From: Oscillospiraceae bacterium | GTDB taxonomy: Bacteria > Bacillota > Clostridia > Oscillospirales > Oscillospiraceae | DNA: 64,000 bases | NCBI GenBank assembly: GCA_031261745.1 | Contig: JAISJC010000153.1 | Span: 1 to 64,000 of the forward strand | Direction of reading: 5' to 3' | Shown here: positions 28,257 to 38,371 of the stretch, one piece after another | Layout: the number at the start of each line of letters is the position of its first letter | How positions within the stretch are numbered: position 1 is the first letter of the stretch | Notes under the pieces: model-generated | The model's input: only the letters and a program-made list of their open reading frames with translations | Database searches by the model: none | What the model was told of the DNA's origin: nothing | Translations under genes and position numbers: made by a program

Positions 28257-29630
28257 ATGGCACAGAGTAAAAAGCGCGGCGTCAAGAGAAAACCGCAGGC
28301 GGCGAAGCCGCCGCGTCCGGCGGGTGTGCGCCTGTCGCAGTGTATGATTGTCAAAAACGAGGAGAAAAACATCGAAAAGGCCCTGTCCTGGGCAAAGGAC
28401 ATCGCCTTTGAGCAGATTGTCGTCGATACCGGCAGCACCGACCGCACGGTCGAAATCGCCGAGGCGATGGGCGCGAAAGTCGTGCATTTCACGTGGATTA
28501 ACGACTTCTCCGCCGCGAAGAACTTCGCGATTGAACAGTGCCGCGGCAACTGGATTGCGCTGCTTGACGCCGACGAGTATTTTGACGACACGGACGCCAA
28601 ACTCTTAAAGGGCTATCTCGACCGCGTTGAGGCGGACGCGGCGCAAAGAAAAGAAATCCGTATGATCAGGTGCCGCTGGATTAATATCAACGACAAAGGC
28701 GAAGCGTTCAACATAGGCGAGCAGGAGCGCGTTTTCCGCAATCAGCCCGAAATCCGTTACATCGGCGCGATTCACGAGTATTTGCCGCCGCTGCCCGGCA
28801 GGATTTTCCTCTCGGACATTAAAATGTACCACACGGGCTACACGGAAGAGGCGAAGAAAGACAAGAACACCTACGAGCGCAACCGCGCGATTATTGAAAA
28901 AGAGCTTGCAAAAGACCCCGACAACATCATTATGAAGGGTTATCTCGCGGACGTTCTGCGCCAGGACGCCGTGAAAAACGAAAAGGAAATAACCGCGATT
29001 TACGAAGAAATTCTCGCGCGCAAACACGAAAAAAATCCTCTGATGTTGTTTATGGTTAATAACGCGTATGCGTACCTGACAAATCACTATATCACCAAGG
29101 GTGCCGAAAACTACGACAGAGCGATGGAAATGTGTCTTGAAGCGACTGCGGCTTCGCCCGAAAATCCCGATTATGATTTTTATATCGGCCGCATTCATCA
29201 GCGGCGGCGTGAATTTGCGGAGGCGTGGGAATGGTACAAACGCTGCGAGAGCAAGGCGTTCCACGAAAATATGCCGCGTTCGTATTACGTCCTCGCGCGG
29301 CTCGATGATTTTATGATTGCAATGATGGAGACCGCGAGCGAACTCGGCGATAAAGAGAGCATCGTCAAATACGCGTCCGTCCTGATCAAGGCGGAACACG
29401 GCAGCATCGCCGTTATCGGCTCCATTATCAAGGTGCTGATTGCGATTGAGCCGGACCGCGCGCAGGCGATTGAGCTGCTCGGTCGGTTCTACGACTATAA
29501 CAGCATTTCCGACAAGGTTTTCCTCTCCCGCGCAGCCGTTTCGGCGAAGCTGCCGGACATCGCGGAGACGTTTATGAATATGATTTCCCAGTCGGAAGAG
29601 GACTGGATTTACAACAGCGACGAACAATAA
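28257..29630 (+). CDS. Family 2 glycosyltransferase with TPR-like C-terminal region
   Basis: LSQCMIVKNEEKNIEKALSWAKDIAFEQIVVDTGSTDRTVEIAEAMGAKVVHFTWINDFSAAKNFAIEQCRGNWIALLDADEYF. Confidence 0.88.
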   Translation: MAQSKKRGVKRKPQAAKPPRPAGVRLSQCMIVKNEEKNIEKALSWAKDIAFEQIVVDTGSTDRTVEIAEAMGAKVVHFTWINDFSAAKNFAIEQCRGNWIALLDADEYFDDTDAKLLKGYLDRVEADAAQRKEIRMIRCRWININDKGEAFNIGEQERVFRNQPEIRYIGAIHEYLPPLPGRIFLSDIKMYHTGYTEEAKKDKNTYERNRAIIEKELAKDPDNIIMKGYLADVLRQDAVKNEKEITAIYEEILARKHEKNPLMLFMVNNAYAYLTNHYITKGAENYDRAMEMCLEATAASPENPDYDFYIGRIHQRRREFAEAWEWYKRCESKAFHENMPRSYYVLARLDDFMIAMMETASELGDKESIVKYASVLIKAEHGSIAVIGSIIKVLIAIEPDRAQAIELLGRFYDYNSISDKVFLSRAAVSAKLPDIAETFMNMISQSEEDWIYNSDEQ

Positions 29631-29647
29631 CAAGAGAGGGTCAAACT

Positions 29648-30397
29648 ATGACAGCGGACACAACCGACATTCAGCGTCTCGCGGAGATTCTGCGGCGCGG
29701 CAACACCGTTTTCTTCGGCGGAGCGGGCGTTTCCACCGAGAGCGGAATACCCGATTTCCGCTCGGAGAGCGGACTTTACGCAGCGCGGCAGGTCTACGGC
29801 TACCCGCCGGAGGAGCTTCTGAGCCACACATTTTTCGTCAAACAGCCGGAGCTTTTCTACCGCTATTACCGTGAAAATCTCGTCTCCCTGACCGCGAAGC
29901 CGAACCCCGCGCACCTCGCCCTTGCGGAGCTTGAAGCGCGCGGACTCTTACGCGCCGTGATTACGCAGAACATCGACGGGCTGCATCAGGCCGCCGGCAG
30001 CCGCGAGGTTTTGGAGCTGCACGGCTCCAATCTGCGTCAGTATTGCTCCGAATGCGGCGTGAAATACTCGCTTGAATACGTGATGAACAGCGAATCGGTA
30101 ATCCCGAAATGCGCGAAGTGCGGCGGCTCCGTCCGCCCGGATGTCGTGCTGTACGAGGAGGGACTGGACGACGCCGTAATGTCCCGCGCGATTGACTTTA
30201 TCGTGGGCGCGGAGACGCTGATTGTCGGCGGAACCTCGCTCGTCGTGTACCCCGCAGCGGGTCTGCTGCGGTATTTCCGCGGAAAGAACCTCGTGCTGAT
30301 TAACAAGAGCGAGACGCGGTACGATTACGACGCAACGCTCACGCTTCACGCGCCGATCGGCGAAACGCTGGGCGCGGTTATGGAACTGCTCGCGTAA
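29648..30397 (+). CDS. Sir2-family NAD-dependent protein deacetylase
   Basis: FFGGAGVSTESGIPDFRSESGLY, ITQNIDGLHQAAGS, zinc CSECGVKY...CAKCGG. Confidence 0.94.
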   Translation: MTADTTDIQRLAEILRRGNTVFFGGAGVSTESGIPDFRSESGLYAARQVYGYPPEELLSHTFFVKQPELFYRYYRENLVSLTAKPNPAHLALAELEARGLLRAVITQNIDGLHQAAGSREVLELHGSNLRQYCSECGVKYSLEYVMNSESVIPKCAKCGGSVRPDVVLYEEGLDDAVMSRAIDFIVGAETLIVGGTSLVVYPAAGLLRYFRGKNLVLINKSETRYDYDATLTLHAPIGETLGAVMELLA

Positions 30398-30401
30398 AAA
30401 C

Positions 30402-30424
30402 AGCTCCCGCCTCACGGCGGGAGC
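30402..30424. terminator. Hairpin between convergent genes
   Basis: GCTCCCGCCTCACGGCGGGAGC. Confidence 0.55.
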
Positions 30425-30441
30425 CGTCCCGTTTCTTCGCG

Positions 30442-30807
30442 CTATCTCTCCGGCACAATCTCCGTCCAGTACCCGTCCGGGTCCTCGATGAAATAGAGGC
30501 CGCCCATCGCCTCGTTCACCATAGAAACGATGCCCATCGCCTTGTGCTTTTCGAGTGACGCCGCAATATCCGGCGTCGTGACCGCGAGGTGAATCTCGTT
30601 ATCCGAGAGGTCGTACTTCTGCGGATGGGATTTGAGGTACGTCAGCTCGACTTGAAATCCCGTCGCGTCGTCGCCGAGAAACGCAATCTCAAAATCCGGT
30701 CCGGGGAAGCGGAACGCGAGTTTCAGACCGAGCGCGTCCTCATAGAATTTTATGCTCGCGTTGAGGTCGGTTACGTTGAGGTTCACGTGCGCTAATTTGT
30801 ATGACAT
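30442..30807 (-). CDS. gloA: Lactoylglutathione lyase / VOC family protein
   Basis: MSYKLAHVNLNVTDLNASIKFYEDALGLKLAFRF...YFIEDPDGYWTEIVPER. Confidence 0.88.
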   Translation of the reverse strand: MSYKLAHVNLNVTDLNASIKFYEDALGLKLAFRFPGPDFEIAFLGDDATGFQVELTYLKSHPQKYDLSDNEIHLAVTTPDIAASLEKHKAMGIVSMVNEAMGGLYFIEDPDGYWTEIVPER

Positions 30808-31047
30808 TTGGTTAGCCCCCTTGTTTTTTGCTTACATTATAATATATTCGCGCGAAATGCGCAAGAATAATTATTAACTCTTTGTTAATTTGCGCGCAAA
30901 ATGCGTAAACGAGAGCAATTCGCTAAATTTCAAAGTATTCGTTAGATAACATTACATAACGTCGCCAAATCCACTGAATTTGCTTTAATTCAGTGATAAA
31001 TTCACTTCGCGTCTGTTGCGCAAAGACAATTCTTGGGCTATTATACA

Positions 31048-31074
31048 TTAGCACTCACATCTTGTGAGTGCTAA
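31048..31074. promoter_or_regulatory. CIRCE element (HrcA operator)
   Basis: TTAGCACTC-ACATCTTGT-GAGTGCTAA, perfect consensus, upstream of groES. Confidence 0.97.
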
Positions 31075-31114
31075 ACCAACCAACTGATTAACTAATTTCA
31101 ATGGAGGTAAAATA

Positions 31115-31399
31115 ATGAAGCTGAAACCCTTATCCGACCGCGTAATCGTAAAGCAGGTCGAGGCCGAGGAAAAGACTAAGAGCGGCATAATCCTCACGGC
31201 GGCGGCACAGGAAAAGCCGTCGGTTTTCGAGGTCATCGAAGTCGGTCCCGGCGGACTCGTTGACGGCAACGAGGTTAAGATGGTCGTGAAAAAAGGCGAC
31301 CGCGTAATCACAGGCAAATATTCCGGCACAGAGGTCAAGATTGACGACGAAGAATTTGTCATCGTCCGCCAGTCCGACATTCTGGCTATTGTAGGTTAA
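31115..31399 (+). CDS. groES: Co-chaperonin GroES
   Basis: MKLKPLSDRVIVKQVEAEEKTKSGIILTAAAQEKP; RBS ggaggt. Confidence 0.97.
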   Translation: MKLKPLSDRVIVKQVEAEEKTKSGIILTAAAQEKPSVFEVIEVGPGGLVDGNEVKMVVKKGDRVITGKYSGTEVKIDDEEFVIVRQSDILAIVG

Positions 31400-31410
31400 G
31401 GAGGAAATAA

Positions 31411-33042
<1,632 letters not shown>

Positions 33043-33054
33043 AACTTAATAAGC

Positions 33055-33090
33055 GACCGCCCCCGAATTCTCGTTCGGGGGCGGCTTTTT
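33055..33090 (+). terminator. Terminator after groEL
   Basis: GACCGCCCCCGAATTCTCGTTCGGGGGCGGCTTTTTG. Confidence 0.85.
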
Positions 33091-33100
33091 GTTGCAATAG

Positions 33101-34210
33101 TTACTTCCGCGTTCCGGCGTATTCGCGGTATCGCTCGAACAACGACAAAATCCGCTCGTCAGTAACGCCGTACTGTTTCGTGTATTCAAGCTCGGAGCCG
33201 ACGCGATTGAGCTGGTCGCTCGTGTTGATTCTCTGCGGCTGCCACTCCACGCCCGCGACGAGCGCGGAGGTGTGCGTGAAAACCCCGACGCTCCAAAGCT
33301 CATCATAATACCGCGACAGCTCAAATCCCCGTTCAAAATAGTTGAGCGCGTTTTCCGTATCGCCGAGCCTGTAATAATGCAGTCCGATATCGCAGGCAAT
33401 GGTCCCCAAATCCCACGCCGCGCTGCCATAGTCGCCGTCGTCCCAAAAGATTTCGGCGAATTGCAACGCCTTGTCAAGCAGTCTAATTCTCGCAAGCCCC
33501 TTTTCGCTGTCTGCGCGGTGACGGATTCGCCAGATGATTTCGTAGGCGTGGTCGTTGTGAATTGTGCGTTTGAGCTTGACCTGCTCCGGCGAACCGCTCT
33601 CCAAAACCCAATTCGCCAGCGTTTCGGCCTGCGTGCAGCGGGGATTTTCGGGCAAGTGCTTGCGGACGACCGCAATCGCGTCCTCCCGTCGGTCGGTGGC
33701 GGAATAGCAAATCGCCAGGGATTGCGCGAATTCAAGCCGCATTCCGATGTCGGGGCATTCTTCAATTCCGCGCTTGCAAAGCGCGATGATTTTGTCCTGA
33801 TTGTCGCGCAGACATTGCCAGCCGTCCTCGTCGCCGGGCAGCAGCTCCCACATCAGCCGCCCGCTGTACAGGTCGATTACCCGCCAGTCGTTCGGGAATT
33901 CGTCGTACAGCGCGTCGATTAACGCCCATTTTTCCGTGTCCCGCCCGATAGACGATAATCGGTGATATTCCGCCAAATACGCCTCAATTCTCGCCTCGTC
34001 GCGCGCCTTATCCACGCCGAGCAGTTCGTCCGTCGTCACGCCGAAATAGCCAGCGAGCGGCAAAATCAGCCCGATGTCGGGGTACGCCTCGCCCCGCTCC
34101 CACTTCGACACGGCGGAGGTCGTCACGCCGAGGTGCTCCGCGAGCCTTTCCTGCGTGAGGTCGCGCTCGCGCCGCAACCGGCGTATGTTTTCCGAGATGT
34201 AGATGTTCAT
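33101..34210 (-). CDS. XRE-family transcriptional regulator with TPR-like C-terminal region
   Basis: MNIYISENIRRLRRERDLTQERLAEHLGVTTSAVSKWERGEAYPDIGLILPLAGYFGVTTDELLG. Confidence 0.88.
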   Translation of the reverse strand: MNIYISENIRRLRRERDLTQERLAEHLGVTTSAVSKWERGEAYPDIGLILPLAGYFGVTTDELLGVDKARDEARIEAYLAEYHRLSSIGRDTEKWALIDALYDEFPNDWRVIDLYSGRLMWELLPGDEDGWQCLRDNQDKIIALCKRGIEECPDIGMRLEFAQSLAICYSATDRREDAIAVVRKHLPENPRCTQAETLANWVLESGSPEQVKLKRTIHNDHAYEIIWRIRHRADSEKGLARIRLLDKALQFAEIFWDDGDYGSAAWDLGTIACDIGLHYYRLGDTENALNYFERGFELSRYYDELWSVGVFTHTSALVAGVEWQPQRINTSDQLNRVGSELEYTKQYGVTDERILSLFERYREYAGTRK

Positions 34211-34313
34211 TTTACGCTCCAATCGTTTTTTCAGGCCCGTGCTTTGATTATAGCAGATTTTCCGCCGTAATCAAGAGCGCGGTCCGCCACGCGATTGGAG
34301 CGTTGGTTGAATT

Positions 34314-34508
34314 TTATTCCTTGTTTTCTTCCTCATCAGTCGTCACGGGAATTTCTCCGTTTTTCTCTTCAAAAGCGGCAACGCGCCGCTTTATATATTG
34401 CTCCAGCTCGCGGTTCGCGGAACGCCCCTCGGAATCCGCGATATACTTGAATTTTTCAAGCAGTCTGCGGTTTATCCTCATCGTGTATCTAACCATATAA
34501 TTAGCCAT
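34314..34508 (-). CDS. Small Arc/ribbon-helix-helix-like protein
   Basis: MANYMVRYTMRINRRLLEKFKYIADSEGRSANRELEQYIKRRVAAFEEKNGEIPVTTDEEENKE. Confidence 0.7.
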   Translation of the reverse strand: MANYMVRYTMRINRRLLEKFKYIADSEGRSANRELEQYIKRRVAAFEEKNGEIPVTTDEEENKE

Positions 34509-34621
34509 AATTTCACCTCTATGATGTTATTATGACATTATTTTAATGTTTTTATTGCGTCACAATTTCACTTGTGATATAATGACGCACAAATGACGAA
34601 CAAAATCAGGAGGTAAATCAA

Positions 34622-34774
34622 ATGCCGGACTACAAGGCGATGTATCTCGCGCTGTTTAATAGCGTCACGGACGCGATTAACGCGATGCTCGAAACAAGCG
34701 AGGCACTGGCGCAGGCTCAGCGCAATGCGGAGGATATGTACATAGACGAAGAGGAGGACGCGGAGGACAATTAG
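34622..34774 (+). CDS. Small 50-aa acidic protein of unknown function (below the ORF-track cutoff)
   Basis: MPDYKAMYLALFNSVTDAINAMLETSEALAQAQRNAEDMYIDEEEDAEDN*; RBS AGGAGGTAAATCAA, and an AT-rich TGATATAAT upstream. Confidence 0.6.
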   Translation: MPDYKAMYLALFNSVTDAINAMLETSEALAQAQRNAEDMYIDEEEDAEDN

Positions 34775-34860
34775 CCTCCCGTTTTCCAAATATTTCTCGG
34801 CATTTACCCGCCGTTTCTCCGAATACTAATGCCAAATCCCTACATCAAAGGAGAAACACA

Positions 34861-35988
34861 ATGAAACACCTTCTCGCGATTCTGTTCGCGGTCGTCATAG
34901 TCGCGGCCCTCGCGGTTCCCGCCCTCGCGGCGGAAACTAAGACCGTTGACACCGCCGACAATCAATTCGCCGTCGGCTCCGACGCGCGTCAGGAGGCTCG
35001 CGTTGACGGCGACTTCGCCGCCCTCGGCGCGGATACGGAGGTTTCGCGCGGCGTCGGCGGCGACGTCTTTACGGCCGGTCAGAACGTCACCGTCACCGAC
35101 TCTGACAAGCTCCAGAACGTCCTCGCCGCGGGTGCGAACGTGAATATCCGCGTGAAGTCCGCGCGCAACATCTACGCCGCCGCGCTCGACCTCGACGTCC
35201 GCGCCGACGGCGAGGCTCAGGGCGTGTATCTCGTCGGCGCGTCCGTGACACTCTCCGGCAAGGCGCGCGACGCATTTATCATCGCGCGCAGTGCAAATAT
35301 CTCCGGCGAGATTGCCGAAAACCTCAACATTCGCAGCGACAATATCGTTTTTAACGCCGACACGGCAATCGGCGGCAACATCACAATTTACTCGAAGAAC
35401 CACCCGACGCTCCCGTCGTCGATTGACCCCGCCAAGGTCACATTTAAGGCTCCGGGCGCGTTCGGCCGGGCGCAGAACGCCGCCGGTGAGGCCGCGCGAC
35501 AATCCGTCCTGCGCCGAATCGCCGTGATTATCGGCGTGTCCGGCGTCGTCGCGGCCGTCGCGGTTTCGCTGATCGTCAACGCGCTGCGCGGCGGTTTCTT
35601 CGGCGAAAAAGCATCAACGCTCCGCCGCCGCTTCTGGTCCGACGCGCTGTTCGGACTTGCCGCCGTAATCGTCGTCCCCGTCGCGGCCGTCGGACTGATG
35701 TTCACTGTCGTCGGCGTACCCGTCGGCGCACTGCTCCTCGGCGTTTACGCCGTCGCGATGTACCTCGCGCCGATTGCGGCGGGTCTCGTCGCGGGTCGCG
35801 CCGCAATGCCTCGGCTGAACCGCTACGCCTCCGGCGCAATCTGCGTCGGCGCGCTCTATGCGCTTATGCTTGTGCCGTATCTGCGCGTTCCCGTCGCGGT
35901 CGTCGCGACGCTCTACGGCTTCGGCGCGCTGCTCTCCGGCGCGCGACGCCGCGAAAAACGCCGCGTCAACAACCTCGCGGAGGTCTGA
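34861..35988 (+). CDS. Secreted/membrane protein with bactofilin-like (polymer-forming) N-terminal domain and C-terminal TM helices
   Basis: Signal peptide, repetitive 'VDGDFAALGADTEVSRGVGGDVFTAGQNVTVTDSDKLQNVLAAGANVNIR', then several TM helices. Confidence 0.7.
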   Translation: MKHLLAILFAVVIVAALAVPALAAETKTVDTADNQFAVGSDARQEARVDGDFAALGADTEVSRGVGGDVFTAGQNVTVTDSDKLQNVLAAGANVNIRVKSARNIYAAALDLDVRADGEAQGVYLVGASVTLSGKARDAFIIARSANISGEIAENLNIRSDNIVFNADTAIGGNITIYSKNHPTLPSSIDPAKVTFKAPGAFGRAQNAAGEAARQSVLRRIAVIIGVSGVVAAVAVSLIVNALRGGFFGEKASTLRRRFWSDALFGLAAVIVVPVAAVGLMFTVVGVPVGALLLGVYAVAMYLAPIAAGLVAGRAAMPRLNRYASGAICVGALYALMLVPYLRVPVAVVATLYGFGALLSGARRREKRRVNNLAEV

Positions 35989-35995
35989 GCAAAAT

Positions 35996-36021
35996 CAGGG
36001 GGCAGCGTAACGCTGCCCCCT
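35996..36021. terminator. Bidirectional hairpin between convergent genes
   Basis: CAGGGGGCAGCGTAACGCTGCCCCCTG. Confidence 0.75.
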
Positions 36022-36025
36022 GTTC

Positions 36026-37183
36026 TTATTCACTCGTCTGCACGATATGGAGGATACTCGATTCGAGAATGTCGTAATACGCCCACATCGTCTCTGAAAC
36101 GTCCTTGTACTTAGTCGGATTTCTTTTCAGATAGTCCTTGTCGCAGTTGCGCCCCAGCATTCTGTTGATTATTGTCGCAATCTCCATACGCGTCATTTTC
36201 CCGTCGGGGAAAATCGCGGTCCCCGTCGCGCGGTAGTATTCCAGCCAGCCCCACTTTGCCGCGCGGTTCACGGCATCCGCCGCCCAGTGCTTATCGTCGG
36301 CGCGGACCCAGCTCGAACTGCCCGTCACAGGACGCTTCGCGCCCGCCTTTTCGTCGGTGTAGTCCACCATACGCACGCAAATACTGATAAATTCAAGGCG
36401 CGAAATCTGCTCCTCCGGTCGGAACGTGTTGTCCTCAAACCCGGAGACGATTCCGAGTTTCCGCATCTTGTTAAGCACGACGCGGTACTGCCCGATGTCC
36501 TCCGGCGAGTCCGAAAATGTCGATTCGCCGATGTCCTCCTCCGTGTAATCAACCATCAGCGAGAACATCACGAGAATATCGCGGCGCGTCACGCCGTCCG
36601 ACGGGTGAAAATATCCGTCACTGTCCGCGACGAGGTACGGCGCGTGCATCGGTTTGTTCGACTTCGGAATCCACGCGGCGTAGACCGTCTTGTCCGCGTC
36701 CATTTTGACCTCGGTCACCCGGTGTGTGTGCGCACCGTCCGCGAACCAACCGGAAAACACGCTGTTCTCCCTTTCCGGCGGCATCGGCAGCACATACAGC
36801 TCGCCCGCGTTAACATAAATCGGTTGCAGACCGCCCGTTCCTCCGCCCGCAAAGGTCAGCAGATACTGCGATTTCGCGCCGCTTTTCCCGCTCGTAACAA
36901 AGGTCGGCGGAAGCGTCGGAATCGGTTTTTTTTCGCGTCCGACGTCATAGTACGTTCCGCCACTCGACGCGGTCAGCTTCGCACCGTCTTCAAGCAGCTT
37001 TTGAAACGCGAAATAACAAGTCATCGCGACCACAGTAAGCACAATGACAGCCCAAATCGTCCAAGGGATGATGTTGCGCCAGCCTATGCGTGAGTGGCCG
37101 CGAATGGTTTTGTATATGAAAATACTCCCGCGAATGAACAGAAACATAATCGCGGCGGCGGCGATAATATAAAACAGAAACAT
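36026..37183 (-). CDS. Membrane-anchored protein with InlB-type repeat and S-layer homology (SLH) domains
   Basis: N-term TM helices; 'LPMPPERENSVFSGWFADGAHTHRVTEVKMDADKTVYAAW'; SLH 'YRVVLNKMRKLGIVSGFEDNTFRPEEQISRLEFISICVRMVDY', 'HWAADAVNRAAKWGWLEYY...FPDGKMTRMEIATIINRML'. Confidence 0.82.
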   Translation of the reverse strand: MFLFYIIAAAAIMFLFIRGSIFIYKTIRGHSRIGWRNIIPWTIWAVIVLTVVAMTCYFAFQKLLEDGAKLTASSGGTYYDVGREKKPIPTLPPTFVTSGKSGAKSQYLLTFAGGGTGGLQPIYVNAGELYVLPMPPERENSVFSGWFADGAHTHRVTEVKMDADKTVYAAWIPKSNKPMHAPYLVADSDGYFHPSDGVTRRDILVMFSLMVDYTEEDIGESTFSDSPEDIGQYRVVLNKMRKLGIVSGFEDNTFRPEEQISRLEFISICVRMVDYTDEKAGAKRPVTGSSSWVRADDKHWAADAVNRAAKWGWLEYYRATGTAIFPDGKMTRMEIATIINRMLGRNCDKDYLKRNPTKYKDVSETMWAYYDILESSILHIVQTSE

Positions 37184-37234
37184 AGGACTTTCCCACCTTT
37201 CCGAACCGCCGTATCGTTCCCGTACCCGCGTTCC

Positions 37235-38302
37235 TTATTCGACGATTTTACGAACCTTTGTCTTCGCGAAAGTCGGATCCTTCGCCAGATCAATGTACTG
37301 TCCCGCCCCTTCATCAACACGCAGCAGTCTCGGACGGCGCAGTGATTCCGCATAATTGTGGAACACTATGGCTTTCTCGCCCGACGACAGCACAACGGGA
37401 ACACCGCACGGATACGGCGCGACAAACTTGACAAACGTGTTCACGATGTCCGGATCAAACTTTCTGTCCGAGCCCTGTTCAAGGATGTCAAGCCCCTCGC
37501 CGGCGAACTTCGCCGCGCGGTACGGTCTGCGTGACACGAGCGCGTCATACACGTCCGCGACCGCCACAATGCGTCCGACAAGCGATATTTGCTTGCGTTT
37601 GAGCTTATTCGGGTACCCCGTGCCGTCATAGTTTTCGTGGTGTTCCAGCGCGCCCATCGAAGCCTCCGGCGAAAGCTCGTGATACTCGTGCAGATAGTCG
37701 TAGCCGCTCTGCACGTGCTTTTTGACTATCTCGTACTCCTCGTCCGACAGCTCGCCCGGTCTGTTCAGGATTTCCGCCGGCAGGAACGCGTTACCGATGT
37801 CGTGCAACAGCGACGCGACGCCCAGCTCATATAATTTCTTCCCATCCAGACCGATTTCTATACCTGCCAGAATGGACATAATCATAACGCTGACGGCGTG
37901 GAAGTTGTCGTACTCCTTGAACGGCTTCGCCTCTATGTAGTCGATGATGCGCCGTTTCTTTTGAATCAGAAGTTCGATAATCGGCATAACCACGTCGTGC
38001 TGACGCTCCAGGTCGCGCACGCGGTCCTTTGCGTTCGTCTGGCTCCGCGCCAGATCCATAAAGTACTTCAACGCAGCGGTCGCGTTCATATACAGTTCGT
38101 ACGGCACCAGCGGCTCCGGCACCAGGTCTTTTGACAGGTCGTCCTCAATGTACGCTCCCGGATATCCGAGCTTGTTGATAACGTCTATCTCCCTTTGGGA
38201 TATTTTTCTCCCGTCGTCATATACCTTTTCGCCGCGCTCTCCGAAAATGTTCTGCGCGAAAACCATACCTTTTTTCAAATTGTCTATGGTGACGTAACGC
38301 AT
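37235..38302 (-). CDS. HD-GYP domain protein
   Basis: LGVASLLHDIGNAFLPAEILNRPGELSDEEYEIVKKHVQSGYDYL...EHHENYDGTGYPNKLKRKQISLVGRIVAVADVYDALVSRRPYR. Confidence 0.9.
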   Translation of the reverse strand: MRYVTIDNLKKGMVFAQNIFGERGEKVYDDGRKISQREIDVINKLGYPGAYIEDDLSKDLVPEPLVPYELYMNATAALKYFMDLARSQTNAKDRVRDLERQHDVVMPIIELLIQKKRRIIDYIEAKPFKEYDNFHAVSVMIMSILAGIEIGLDGKKLYELGVASLLHDIGNAFLPAEILNRPGELSDEEYEIVKKHVQSGYDYLHEYHELSPEASMGALEHHENYDGTGYPNKLKRKQISLVGRIVAVADVYDALVSRRPYRAAKFAGEGLDILEQGSDRKFDPDIVNTFVKFVAPYPCGVPVVLSSGEKAIVFHNYAESLRRPRLLRVDEGAGQYIDLAKDPTFAKTKVRKIVE

Positions 38303-38316
38303 AGTACCTCATTTCC

Positions 38317-38344
38317 CTCAGGCGGTTCCGAGAAACCGCCTGAG
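38317..38344. terminator. Strong hairpin after the giant surface-protein gene (no clear U-run)
   Basis: CTCAGGCGGTT-CCGAG-AAACCGCCTGAG. Confidence 0.45.
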
Positions 38345-38371
38345 ACTTAATCCTGCCGTTTTATCGGTATT

